Shown piece by piece: positions 52,701 to 63,300 of a stretch of 64,000 bases of DNA. Source of the DNA: Candidatus Eisenbacteria bacterium. Lineage in GTDB: Bacteria; Eisenbacteria; RBG-16-71-46; JACRLI01. The DNA lies in assembly GCA_016235265.1 (NCBI GenBank), contig JACRLI010000003.1, positions 54,882-118,881 of the forward strand, in the 5' to 3' direction. The translations under genes were made by a program, and so were the position numbers. The notes under the pieces were generated by a model that was not told where the DNA came from, did not search any database, and saw only the letters and a program-made list of their open reading frames with translations. Every line of letters begins with the position of its first letter. Positions within the stretch are counted from its first letter, which is position 1.

Positions 52701-53350
52701 GAGAGACCGAGGCTGTCAATCTTCCCATCCTGGATGCGCCACAGCCCGCGCCCCATGGTGCCGATCCACATCGCCCCGTCCGGATCCGCCAGCAACGCCA
52801 CCGCCCGCACGCCCGGATAGTGCAGCCAGCGCCCGGGTTCCTCGAGCCCGCCCGCGGGGATGACGTCCACGCCGTTGAACGTGCCGACCCACAGGTTGCC
52901 GCGGGAGTCCTCACACACTCCCGAGATCCAGTCGCGCGAGAGGCCCTGCATCTCGGTGTAGGAGGTGAAGTGGCCGGCCCGGTACCGCAGCAGCCCTCCT
53001 CCCGCGGTGCCCGCCCACAGCGAGCCATCGCGGGCTTCGAACAGGGAAGCCACCCAGTTGCGGCGGAGCTGCTGGGTGTTCTTGCGATTGAACACCGTGA
53101 AGCGGATGCCGTCGAACTGGACCAGTCCCTCCTGCGTCCCCAGCCACAGGTAGCCGTCGCGGGACTGGAGCAGGGAGGTCACGGAGTTCTGGGGCAGGCC
53201 CTCGCGGCCCGACCATGTGCGGATGGCATACTGGCTGAGATTGCGATGGGGATCGAGCGCGCACGCGTCGGGTGGCGCCGCCGCGAGCAGGCCCAGCAGG
53301 GCGAGATGGCCGTAGAGTACCAGGGCGAATGCCGGCGGACGGCACTTCAC
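49778..53350 (-). CDS. Hybrid sensor histidine kinase with periplasmic two-component propeller and receiver domain
   Basis: This 1190-residue protein has a signal-like N-terminus (VKCRPPAFALVLYGHLALLG), then a long 'reg_prop' propeller (about 30-690; repeats such as DGSLWAGTAGGGLLRYR, GNLWVGTFNGVDVI). A Y_Y_Y domain follows (about 695-745), one transmembrane helix (about 767-782), a coiled coil, a HisKA region with ISHDFNNSLAPILG (His near 840), HATPase (NLIFNAVDSMPEGG, GTGLGLPMVYGI), and a C-terminal receiver (HILLVDDEPNVLRF, phospho-Asp near VVMDRAMPRMSG, about 1120). It starts at GTG 53350 after GGGAG. No DNA-binding domain is present, so a partner is needed. Confidence 0.9.
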   Translation of the reverse strand: MKCRPPAFALVLYGHLALLGLLAAAPPDACALDPHRNLSQYAIRTWSGREGLPQNSVTSLLQSRDGYLWLGTQEGLVQFDGIRFTVFNRKNTQQLRRNWVASLFEARDGSLWAGTAGGGLLRYRAGHFTSYTEMQGLSRDWISGVCEDSRGNLWVGTFNGVDVIPAGGLEEPGRWLHYPGVRAVALLADPDGAMWIGTMGRGLWRIQDGKIDSLGLSRDLKDSTITALYRDRKGALWVGTAGTGAFVLEGGRVRRQYGRPDGLPGLMVGGFLEDHDGNLWLATDMGLCRLRDGRIAALTTASTLHSANILSMCEDREGSLWVGTQGGGLTRVMDGKFVPLTTSDGLGRDEIGPICETPDGSVWIGTWGGGLARLRDGKITSYTKKEGLPGEVINALADDRRGGIWIGLMGTGLSHFDGRRFRNWGVKDGLSQQGVFALCVRRNGDVWVGTNGGGVDVMRQGRFVAHYGSRDSVGNGRVRCIHEDRRGTMWVGTMGGGLASFDGDRFRHFRPADGLAADAVGSVLEDADGTLWFGTFGGGLSRFKDGRFVTLGTGCGLFDDMVYGIAEDTAGRFWMSCNNGVFSVPRKDLDAFADGRRGSVTCTAYDEADGMRVHECNSGSPAVTRTRDGRIWFATLGGVAVLDPDHTPLNGTRPSVLIERVRADRKDVPRSQTTVIAPGRGELEVHYAGLSFLSPEKVRFRYRLEGFDRTWVEAGNRRVAYYTNLPPGRYRFHVTACNNDGLWNERGADLDLQLRPHYHQTWWFRALAALVALALALALYRRRVRGLKLQLEERTRSKVALEAANAKLAQALEDLQRAQSSLIEQERLRALGQMASGISHDFNNSLAPILGFTEILLRKPALLDDREKTLDYLDTIHTAAKDAGTIVSRLREFYRPREHGEVFPSISLNDVVEQGLGLTQPKWKGEALARGATIEIVKDLGPLPQIPGSDSDLRELLTNLIFNAVDSMPEGGRLTLRTRLEGERVLLEVRDTGHGMSDEVRRRCLEPFFTTKGERGTGLGLPMVYGIVQRHGGTVDIESRPGEGTRFLVRLPLQGIEPAAEVEAWTDKPVPPLHILLVDDEPNVLRFVTGYLEEDHHTVDTASDGAEGLRKFHAGEFDLVVMDRAMPRMSGDQLAAAVKLFRPGTPVILLTGFGELMSARGEKPEHVDLVLSKPVSIAMLRRAVAKLKAA

Positions 53351-53593
53351 GAATGCGCTCCCCGTGGCGAAATCCGAAGTTCGGAGGTGGAAACCCAACT
53401 CCTCATTTTCGGACGACCCTCGTCGGAACGTGAGCGCGATGCCGGTCCGCTCCCCGGGCCGCGACGGGTGGGCCGGGCGCGGGTCGGAAACTGCTCCACA
53501 CGCTGCACGGACACCAGCGCCTCGTGTCCCGGGATCGGTGAGAAGACCACCCACCACCCGTTGTGGGGCGGCCAGGTGGATTGACCGGAGGGG

Positions 53594-56290
53594 TTACTGC
53601 TTCCGCAGTTTCGCCGTCCAGTTCGTCATCAGCGTGACGGGGATGCCCGCCTCGCCCTCGGGTGGTGCCGTGACCAGGAAGCGCGTCCCGTCCGCGGACA
53701 CATCGTAGCGCCAGGACCCCCCCGCCCCGTGAAACTGGAACAGGGTGCGGACGGCGCCGGCCTGAAAACCGAGGGGCGAGCGGACCAGCTCGACGGCGAC
53801 GATGCGGTTGTCGAGGTCCACGTAGAACAGCTCCTTGCCGTTGCGGCTCCAGCGGGGCTCGGTCCCTCCATTCTGGGACACCTGCCACTTGCCGCCGGCT
53901 TCCGGGAACGTCACCACGTAGACTTCGCTGCGTCCCGATTCGTCGGACACGTAGGCCACCAGTCGCCCGTCGGCGGAGAAATTGGCACCCTGATCATATC
54001 CGGGCCCCGACGCCACGGGGATCGGCCTGGCTTCGCCCGAGACGGAGGCGGCGAAGACATCCTGTCCGCCACGTCCGGGGCCGGAGAAGAGGATGAACCG
54101 CCCGTCGGGTGAGGCCGACGTGGGCCACAGCCACCCATCCTGCCGGATCAGGGTATCGGCGCCGGTCCCCCCCACGGCCTTGCGCACCAGCAGGCACGCC
54201 TGTCGGTAGTCGTTCACGACGACTCCCTTCCCGTCGTGCCCCCAGGTGCAGCCGGGGTGGTCGCTGGCGTCCACCGTGAGCCTGCTGCGGCGGCCCGTGG
54301 CGAGCTCGACGGTGAAGACATCCGAAGTTCCCCGATCCGGATTCAGGATCGCCATGGCGGCCTGCCCCCCGTCGGGGGAAATCTCCGGCGTGCCTCCGTA
54401 AGTGTAGTCCGTGGGCTCACCGACCCGCCCGAGAGGCCGTCCGCCCCTGTCCAGCCACAGCAGCTGCGTGCGGGTCTTCGCCTTGCCGGTCATGAAGGTG
54501 AGCAGGCCGTTCCGGGAGGCCGCGAACACGCCGCGGCTGAATCGCTCGTCCCAACGCAGGTCCTCCACCAGGGGCACGGCCGGCCCCGTCGTGGCGAGGC
54601 GCCCGGCGTCGAACGGCTGGGCCACCAGGATTCCGCCCCGCACGTAGAGCAGGTGGCCCGACGCGCAGATGACATTCGATGCCACGCCCAGGAGACGCTT
54701 CCGCCGGGGCGAATCCACCGAGCCCACGTAGATCGCCGGCTCCTCCCCCGCCCCGGCGCCGGCGCGGCGGGCGAGATAGAGGAAGTGCCGACCGTCGGGC
54801 AGGAAGGACGGGTAGCGATGGGTCGTCTCGCGAAGGGATGAATCCAGCACCGTAGCCGCGACCGGCCCGCCGCCCTCGGCCGAGATCCGGGAGATGGAGC
54901 CCTCGGACTTGGCGGCAAAGAGAATGACGCCGTCGCGCCCCCATGTGCCGCCTCGTGGATCATTCGTCTCGGCCAGGGTGATCACCGGCCCGCCGGTCAC
55001 ATCGACTCGCTTGAGCTTGCCATTGGCGAAGAAGCCGATGGAGCGCCCATCGGGCGAGAAGAACGGCCCGCTTGCGTTCTCGGTTCCGGCGAGCGGCCGT
55101 GCGTCGGGGGAATCCAGGGCCCGCGTCCAGAGCATGTCGGCACCCTCGCCATTTCGGGCGCAGTAGACCAGCAGCCTGGCATCCGGGGAAATGGCCAGGG
55201 GCAGCGGGTTGGTCCAGCTGGATGAGAACTCCACCCCCGCCGGGGGCAGCGCCGACGCGTGGATCAGGGCCGCCCCGTCGCCGGCCCCGGGACGCAGGTA
55301 GAATCCCGCGGCCGCCGCCACGCTCACGGCCGCCAGTGCTGCGATCCACGCAAGGCGCTCACGATTTCTCCGCCGTCCGACGTTCAGCGGCGGCGCTCCC
55401 GCCTGTGAGCCGGCTTCGGAGATCCACTGCAGCTGAAGCCCGGCGTCGTGCGCGCTCTGGAGCCTATGGTCCGGGTCCTTCTCGAGGCACGCGCGCACCA
55501 GCCGATCCAGGGCGGGCGGTGTCAGTTGCGCCACGTCCCCCATCGGGCGGGGCTCGTCCTTCATGATCGAGGAGATCAGCGACGCCTGGCTGGTTCCCTC
55601 GAACGCGCGCTGTCCGGTGGTCATCTCGTACAGCACGCAGCCCAGCGCCCAGAGGTCGGTGCGGGCGTCCGCATCGCGGCCCTCCAGCTGCTCGGGCGAC
55701 ATGTACTGGAACGTGCCGACCAGCGTCCCCTCGGCCGTCAGCGGCTGGGCAAGCGTGGGAGAGTGCGTCAGCGAGGCCATGGTCACGCCGCTGCCGCCCG
55801 CCGGCCCGGCCATGCCGGTGGCGCGCGCGAGCCCGAAGTCCATCAGTTTCGCGCCCCCCCGGGTGATCATCACGTTGCCCGGCTTGAGGTCGCGGTGGAT
55901 CACCCCGGCGCGATGCGCGCGGTCCAGGGCGTCCGCGACCTGGGAGCCGAGCCTGAGGACTTCCGGAAGCGGGAGCGCGCCCCTTCCCAGCCGGTCCGCC
56001 AGGGTCTCGCCCTCGATCAACTCCATCACCAGAAAGTCGGTGTCGCCCTCGCGGCCCACATCGAACAGGGTGCAGATCCGGGGGTGATTCAGCGATGAGA
56101 TGGTCTTCGCTTCGCGTTCGAAGCGGGCGCGGATCTCCGGGTTGTCACTCATGTGCCGGGGAAGCACCTTCACCGCCACTTCCCGGGAAAGCCGGGTGTC
56201 GCGGGCGCGGAAGACCTCGCCCATGCCGCCGGCTCCGAGCGGCGCGAGGATTTCATAAGGGCCGAGGCGGGTGCCGGGGGCAAGGCTCAT
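53594..56290 (-). CDS. Transmembrane Ser/Thr protein kinase with PD40 beta-propeller sensor
   Basis: This 898-residue protein has an N-terminal Hanks-type kinase domain (LGAGGMGEVFRARDTRL near 17, AVKVLPRH, IHRDLKPGN near 131, LMDFGLA near 152, ALGCVLYEMTTGQRAF). One transmembrane helix lies at about 314-331, and a large C-terminal WD40/PD40 propeller at about 350-890 (FSPDGRSIGFFANGKLKRVD, FSADGRLVAYVSDESGRSE). Kinases of this type are common in Acidobacteria and relatives. It probably senses a periplasmic signal and phosphorylates cytoplasmic targets. It sits upstream of the hybrid sensor gene on the same strand, 243 bases away. Confidence 0.93.
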   Translation of the reverse strand: MSLAPGTRLGPYEILAPLGAGGMGEVFRARDTRLSREVAVKVLPRHMSDNPEIRARFEREAKTISSLNHPRICTLFDVGREGDTDFLVMELIEGETLADRLGRGALPLPEVLRLGSQVADALDRAHRAGVIHRDLKPGNVMITRGGAKLMDFGLARATGMAGPAGGSGVTMASLTHSPTLAQPLTAEGTLVGTFQYMSPEQLEGRDADARTDLWALGCVLYEMTTGQRAFEGTSQASLISSIMKDEPRPMGDVAQLTPPALDRLVRACLEKDPDHRLQSAHDAGLQLQWISEAGSQAGAPPLNVGRRRNRERLAWIAALAAVSVAAAAGFYLRPGAGDGAALIHASALPPAGVEFSSSWTNPLPLAISPDARLLVYCARNGEGADMLWTRALDSPDARPLAGTENASGPFFSPDGRSIGFFANGKLKRVDVTGGPVITLAETNDPRGGTWGRDGVILFAAKSEGSISRISAEGGGPVAATVLDSSLRETTHRYPSFLPDGRHFLYLARRAGAGAGEEPAIYVGSVDSPRRKRLLGVASNVICASGHLLYVRGGILVAQPFDAGRLATTGPAVPLVEDLRWDERFSRGVFAASRNGLLTFMTGKAKTRTQLLWLDRGGRPLGRVGEPTDYTYGGTPEISPDGGQAAMAILNPDRGTSDVFTVELATGRRSRLTVDASDHPGCTWGHDGKGVVVNDYRQACLLVRKAVGGTGADTLIRQDGWLWPTSASPDGRFILFSGPGRGGQDVFAASVSGEARPIPVASGPGYDQGANFSADGRLVAYVSDESGRSEVYVVTFPEAGGKWQVSQNGGTEPRWSRNGKELFYVDLDNRIVAVELVRSPLGFQAGAVRTLFQFHGAGGSWRYDVSADGTRFLVTAPPEGEAGIPVTLMTNWTAKLRKQ

Positions 56291-56494
56291 CCGGATTGCC
56301 CCCGCTCACGGGTGCTCAAGAGGGTGGCGGAATTCCGGGAATTGGCGGTGGGGCGAGGCATGAGGCACCTTTCTCCGATACCGGGGCGCTGGGACGCACC
56401 GGAGCATGACGCGGCCTCATGTGCCCGGGAGTATACGCGAGTGGGAAAGCACGTGCGAGAGAAACCGGCTGGGCGTGGATCCGGTGGACGGGCA

Positions 56495-56947
56495 TCACTC
56501 CTGCCCGCGCCGAAGCGCCGCGATCGCCCGGTCCAGCGCCTGGAGGAACCGCGAGCGGTCCCGGGGATCGAAGGGCGCGGGCCCGCCGGCCTCCATGCCG
56601 GCGCCGCGCATGTCGGTGAGGAGATTGCGCGTCGCCAGCGCGTCCCCGATGTTCTCTTCGGTGAAGGGCCGGCCGGTGGTGCCCAGCACACAAGCCCCGC
56701 GTTCAAGGCACCGGGCCGCGAGAGGCACGTCCGCGGTGACCACGATGTCGCCGCGCGCGACGTGACCCGCAATCCAGTCGTCCGCGGCGTCGAAGGCCTG
56801 GGCCACGACTTCAAGTGTGTACCGGGGTCCCTCGGGGATCCTCATCCAGGATCCCGCCACCAGGGTCACGGGCAGCTCGTAGCGCTGCGCGACCCGGTAG
56901 ATTTCCTGCTTCACGGGGCAGGCATCGGCGTCCACGTAGATGTGCAT
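56495..56947 (-). CDS. YaiI/YqxD family protein (DUF188, PIN-like fold)
   Basis: This 150-residue protein has the family hallmarks MHIYVDADACPVKQEIYRVA, ADDWIAGHVARGDIVVTADVPLAARC and GRPFTEENIGDALATRNLL. Acidic residues in DADACP and TADVPLA resemble a PIN-domain metal site, so a nuclease role is possible but untested. Length is normal. It precedes the oxidoreductase genes, which are transcribed away. Confidence 0.93.
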   Translation of the reverse strand: MHIYVDADACPVKQEIYRVAQRYELPVTLVAGSWMRIPEGPRYTLEVVAQAFDAADDWIAGHVARGDIVVTADVPLAARCLERGACVLGTTGRPFTEENIGDALATRNLLTDMRGAGMEAGGPAPFDPRDRSRFLQALDRAIAALRRGQE

Positions 56948-57028
56948 TATCAGTCCCCCGCCCGGGATTGTACGCCGTCCGGCCCGGCGGCGCCTCCCGG
57001 AGCCGGCGTCTGATGAGCGCGGGGCTCC

Positions 57029-57056
57029 TTGCGGGCTTTGCCGGCTGTGTTATTGT
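57029..57056 (+). promoter_or_regulatory. Promoter candidate for the 2-oxoacid oxidoreductase genes
   Basis: TTGCGG (57029-57034), a 16-base spacer and TATTGT (57051-57056) lie in the gap upstream of the alpha-subunit gene. The leader would be about 150 bases. It holds GC-rich imperfect stems but nothing I can name. Confidence 0.4.
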
Positions 57057-57213
57057 AGGGTGAACCTCAGCCTGACTGGCCTGGTTGGGCGGCTTCGCGG
57101 GCTGGTGAATTGGGTGGTGGGGGCATCCGGCGGCTTTCGGTGTGTTCCCGGGCTGGGGTGGGCATTCCTGGATCTAGGGCGATGGAAGCCTGCAGCAACC
57201 TGGGGGAGCAACC

Positions 57214-58608
57214 ATGTCGACCGTGGAGGAGAAACCCAAGCCGTTCTTGATTCCCGAGTATTGTAAAGGATGCGGCCGCTGCGTGAACGTCTGCACCAAG
57301 GGCTGCATCGCCTTCGCCAACGAAGTGAATCCGCTGACCGGCCTCGTGCCGGTGGTCCTGGACCTGGCGAAGTGCACCGGCTGCGGCCTGTGCATCGAGG
57401 CCTGCCCGGAGCCCTACGGCCTGCGGGCCATGGAGCTGGGCGAGGACTACGAGCTGCAGGACCCGGCCAAGCTCTTCGGGGCACGCCGCACCGCCGCCCC
57501 CGAGCCGGTGGACATCCCCTCCCAGAGGATCCCGCTCCCCCGCACCGAGCCGCTCATCATCAAGGGCAATTACGCGGCCGCCATCGGCGCGCTGCTCGCC
57601 GGTTGCCGTCACTTCTACGGCTACCCCATCACCCCCTCCACCGAGGGGGCGGAACTGATGGCGAAGCTGCTGCCCAAGCTCAACGGCGTGTTCCTCCAGG
57701 CAGTGTCCGAAGTCGCCACGGTGAACCACATCTATGGCACCGGCGGCGCCGGCGTGCCGTGCATGACCTTCACCTCCAGCCCGGGCTTCTCCCTGATGCT
57801 GGAGGGCATCTCCTACATGGTGGGCGCCGAAGTGCCGGGCGTGTTCGTGAACGTGATGCGGGGTGGCCCGGGACTGGGCAACATCGGGCCGGAGCAATCC
57901 GACATCGGACTGGCCTGCCACGGACTGGGCCACGGGCACTCCCGCTGCATCAGCCTCACGCCCAGCACGCCGCAGGAGATGCTGGACTGCGCCATCCTGG
58001 CGTTCGAGCTCACCTTCAAGTACCGCAACCCGGTGCTGATCCTGGCCGACGGCTACCTGGGCCAGATCACCGGCAAGGTGCAGCTGCCCGGCTACATGCT
58101 GAAGCCGGGCCTTCCCCGCTGGGCGGTCTACGGTGACAGGGAACACCGCGGGAACCTGATCAACTCGATCCACCTCCAGGAGACGGATCTGGAGGCGCAC
58201 AACGCCCGCCTGGAGGCGAAGTACCGGTCCATGGAGTCCGAGGCGCGCGCCGAGTCCTTCATGACCGACGACGCGGAGGTCCTGCTGGTGGCCTGCAACA
58301 CACCCGCGCGCGCCGCCAAGGGGGCGGTGAAGAGCCTGCGGGACCAGGGCGTCAAGGCGGGCCTGTGGCGCCCGATCACGATCTGGCCCTTCCCGGTGCG
58401 CCAGCTCCGGCCCCTGCTTCCCCGGACGAAGCAGCTCGTGGTGGTGGAGGCCAACGCGGGCGGGCAGATCCTGGACGAGCTGCGGCTGAACATGAGCAAG
58501 GCGGGCGTGGAGAAGCTGCCGCCCGTCACCTCCGTGCGCCGGTTTGGCGGGGTGCTGCCCCAGCAGGCCGAGATCGTTGACCACGTCAAGTCCATCCTCG
58601 CCGGGTAA
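57214..58608 (+). CDS. 2-oxoacid:ferredoxin oxidoreductase, alpha chain fused to an N-terminal 2[4Fe-4S] ferredoxin
   Basis: This 464-residue protein begins with a ferredoxin module carrying two Cys clusters, CKGCGRCVNVC (about 18-28) and CTGCGLCIEACPEP (about 54-67). The alpha domain follows (YGYPITPSTEGAELMAKLL near 132, then VSEVATVNHIYGTGGAGVPC), and a C-terminal domain with KQLVVVEANAGGQI. The enzyme converts a 2-oxoacid and CoA to acyl-CoA, CO2 and reduced ferredoxin, or the reverse. The 'YPITPS' loop resembles the 2-ketoisovalerate/2-oxoglutarate branch. The substrate is not certain. It heads a two-gene operon. Confidence 0.9.
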   Translation: MSTVEEKPKPFLIPEYCKGCGRCVNVCTKGCIAFANEVNPLTGLVPVVLDLAKCTGCGLCIEACPEPYGLRAMELGEDYELQDPAKLFGARRTAAPEPVDIPSQRIPLPRTEPLIIKGNYAAAIGALLAGCRHFYGYPITPSTEGAELMAKLLPKLNGVFLQAVSEVATVNHIYGTGGAGVPCMTFTSSPGFSLMLEGISYMVGAEVPGVFVNVMRGGPGLGNIGPEQSDIGLACHGLGHGHSRCISLTPSTPQEMLDCAILAFELTFKYRNPVLILADGYLGQITGKVQLPGYMLKPGLPRWAVYGDREHRGNLINSIHLQETDLEAHNARLEAKYRSMESEARAESFMTDDAEVLLVACNTPARAAKGAVKSLRDQGVKAGLWRPITIWPFPVRQLRPLLPRTKQLVVVEANAGGQILDELRLNMSKAGVEKLPPVTSVRRFGGVLPQQAEIVDHVKSILAG

Positions 58609-58617
58609 GGGGGTCTC

Positions 58618-60051
<1,434 letters not shown>

Positions 60052-60071
60052 ATTCCAGGGAGATGCTCGAG

Positions 60072-60099
60072 CGAAGGCCCGGCGCCCGCCGGGCCTTCG
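60072..60099 (+). terminator. Hairpin after the oxidoreductase operon
   Basis: CGAAGGCCCGGC and GCCGGGCCTTCG form a 12-bp perfect stem, starting 20 bases after the stop of the beta-gamma gene. The downstream sequence (TCGTTAG) has only a weak U-tract. Confidence 0.7.
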
Positions 60100-60118
60100 T
60101 CGTTAGAGGGGAGTTCCC

Positions 60119-60214
60119 CGGGCGGGTCGGTCGCCGGCCGGGTGCGCCGGGCCGGCGTCGTTTCAGGGCCCTTCCCGGGCAGGCCGATTGCCGGCCGGTC
60201 GCGCCGGGCTGATT
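60119..60214. repeat. Imperfect tandem repeat with a 57-bp period
   Basis: A GC-rich unit starts at 60119 and again at 60176, with about 80 percent identity over 38 bases (CGGGCGGGTCGGTCGCCGG versus CGGGCAGGCCGATTGCCGG). It lies in the 346-base gap between the oxidoreductase operon and the large repeat-protein gene. The remaining gap holds no supported gene. A SD-like AGGAGG near 60264 has no good start. Confidence 0.6.
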
Positions 60215-60397
60215 CCGGGGGGCCGGAGACCCTGATAATCGCGTTGCGTTTCCGGTCCAATAGGAGGATCATCATCGGGAATTCCTCACATGGCCGCGGA
60301 GACCCTCTACCCAGGAGGAAGCCACCGCCATGCCCCCTGCCATCCCGAACTGTCCATTCCAGGTCCATACCCCCCGTGCGCACACAAGGAGGAATCC

Positions 60398-63300
60398 ATG
60401 AAGCGAGTTCGTCATTTGCTCGCGTGGATCGTCCTGGGCACCGTTCTCGGGTGCCCCTGGGCCTTCGCGCAGACCTGTACCATCGGCGGTCACGACGAGA
60501 CCAGTGAGGTCTTCGCCGGCGGCGGCTGGGCGCTCACGCCAGGTTCCCCCGGACCGATCGTGGGGGCTCCCTCGGGTACGCACCTGGTGTTCAGCGAGAT
60601 CGCTCCCCGGGGCGCCGGCCTCGGCGCCGGCTCGGACTCCAGCGAGTACATCGAGATCTACAACCCCACTTCGATTCCCATCTCCCTCAACGGCAAGTAC
60701 ATCAGCGACGATCCCCAGTACTATCGGACCGTCAACGGCCCGTACGCCGTCGCCGTCAACAGTGACTACACGCTGAAGTTCCCCTCGGGGCTGACGCTTC
60801 TCCCCGGGCGCACCCTGGTCCTGTGCGTGACCAAGGCCGGGTTTGCCGCGAGCGGCGCCTCGGCGGCCGGCGCGCAGTACTTCCTCGAAATGAAGGACTC
60901 GAACGCAAACCCCTCGGACGACATGATCCCGGTGTCCACCAATAGCGTCTACCCGCTGAGCGGTGGCATGATGACCAACCCGTCGGCGACCAACGGCGAG
61001 TGGGTGGTGCTCTACTGCTGGGACGGGGCCTCCGACCTGGTGTGTGACATCGACTACGCCAGCTGGGGCGCGAACAGCGCATCCAACGCGAAGATGGACA
61101 AGACCGGCGTTGCGGTCGATGGCCCGGATGCCGACGCGATCCCCTCCAACTACCTCGCGGACACCCCCGCCGCGGGCCAGAGCAACCTGGGCTCCTCCAC
61201 CGCGCTCACCAAGCCCAACACCTACCAGCGCGTGGGCGGCGAGGTCGGCGAGACCGCGCTGGGTGGGAACGGCTGTGTCGGCCGGGTCTCCCCGAGGGTC
61301 ATCGACTGGGCGCCGGTGGCCGGGACGCAGAACATCCGCTTCCACATCCGGTGGGAGAACCTCGACTCGGACGCCATGTCCCCGCCCATCCAGGGCTCGA
61401 TGGCCTCCCAGGAATTCGGGGTGTTCCTGCCCGATCATGGCCTGATCGGCGACTTCAACGTTCCGCCGATGCAGCCCAACAGCTTCTTCGACGTGTTCAT
61501 CGAAGTGCCGCTGGCGAACCTGCCCGCCCCGCCGCAGAAGATCGTGCCGGGCGGGAGCGGCGCTCCGGGCCGCATCCAGCCGGCTTCCGCCACGCCCTAT
61601 GGCACCCGCAGGGTCGCCACCACCTGCCCGCCAGACACCAACTGGGCCGGGAACGTGGACATCATGTGGAGCGCCAGCGGGCAGGGCGGCCAGGTGAACA
61701 AGCACTACGGCGACCTGCTTGGCTGCATCGGTGGGGCTCCCTCCTATATTCACTTCCGCGGGAGCAACTGCACCACCCCGATGCCCTGGTCCATCAGCGG
61801 CGTGTGCGCGGGCTACACGGTCACGCTGGTGAACGAGGACTTCAGCCCCGCGCCCAACCCGGTGCCGGTGGGCTGGACCGGATGGATCAGCGTGTCCATC
61901 GCGACCGGCGTGGCTCCGGGCACCCTGTGCTGCTTCAGCGTCAACTTCCAGTGCGCGGGCGCCACCAGCGCGATTGACATCTGCTCCTTCGCGTGCGAGT
62001 GCAACCCGCCCTCGCCGGTGCTGACGCAGAACGACTGGACCAAGCTGGGTGCGATCGTGCGCTTCCACCAGCGGTGGGAGAACCAGAACGCCACCGCCAA
62101 CACGGGCGCCATCTCCGGAAACGTGAACTCCCAGAAGCTGGGCGTGTTCCTGCCGGACTTCGGTCCGATCGGGACGTTCAACGTGCCGCCCCTCGCGCCC
62201 AGCAGCTTCTTCGACGTGTTCCTCGACATCCCGCTGGCGAGCCTGCCGCCGGAGCCGGAGCTCAGGCTTCCGGGCGTGCTCCCGGGCACCCCCAACCGGT
62301 GCGTCGAGGACCACTGGCACGGAAACGTCAACGTCACCTGGAGCGGGAACGGGACGCCCGGCCAGGCGTTCAAGCACTTCGGAGAGATGCCGGTCATGCC
62401 GGGTGGCGGGCCGACGTACCTGTGGGTCGAGACCGACTGCAACTCCACGCTGGGCGCGGCCTGGAGCTTCGCCGGAATCTGCCCCGGGTTCTCCGTAAGC
62501 CTGGTGAACCCGGACAGCACGCCGGCGCCGAACCCGGTGCCGCCAGGCTGGATCGGGATGGTCTGCGTGTCGGCGACCGCGGCCACGCCGGTGGGAACGA
62601 CGTGCTGCTTCACGCTGACCTTCATCTGCGACGGTGCGCCCGGCGTGATTGACATCTGCGCCAAGACCTGCGACTGGGGCCCGAAGCACCCGCACCTCGC
62701 GGTGGTGGACTGGAAGAAGCTCGGGACCACGGTGCGCTTCCACCAGCGGTGGGAGAACCCGGATCCCTCCACCCCCACCGACCCGGTCTCCGGGACGATG
62801 AACTCGCAGGCGTTTGGCGCGTTCCAGCCGGACTTCGGCCCGATCGGTCAGTTCGACGTGCCGCCGATCGCGCCGAACAGCTTCTTCGACGTGTTCTTCG
62901 ACGTGCCGCTGACCGCGCTGCCGCCGGAGCCGCAGGAAGTGCTGCCCGGAGGCGGGCCGCCGCCAGGCACGCCGTGCCCGGAGGACACCAGCTGGTCGGG
63001 CAACGTGGACATCAACTGGGCGGGCGCCGGTGGCACCGGCCAGGTGAACTACCACTTCACTGGCCTGCTCGTGCGGCCCGGCTTCGGTTCCAGTCACGTC
63101 CACACCCTGATCTTCTGCGGGAGCGCGGCCGGTTCCCCGTGGTCCATCTCGGGTCTGTGTCCGGGCTGGAGCGCCACGCTGCTCAACGAGGACTTCACGC
63201 CCGCGCCCAACCCGGTTCCCCCGGGCTGGACCGGCTGGATCAGCGTCGCGGCGACCAATGCGGTTCCGGTGGGCAGCTCCTGCTGCTTCTCGGTGACCTT

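Noticed and set aside
49742-53584. A 1280-codon open frame on the plus strand
   Set aside because: It mirrors the hybrid sensor kinase on the minus strand. The product is His/Arg/Ala-rich and has no domain.
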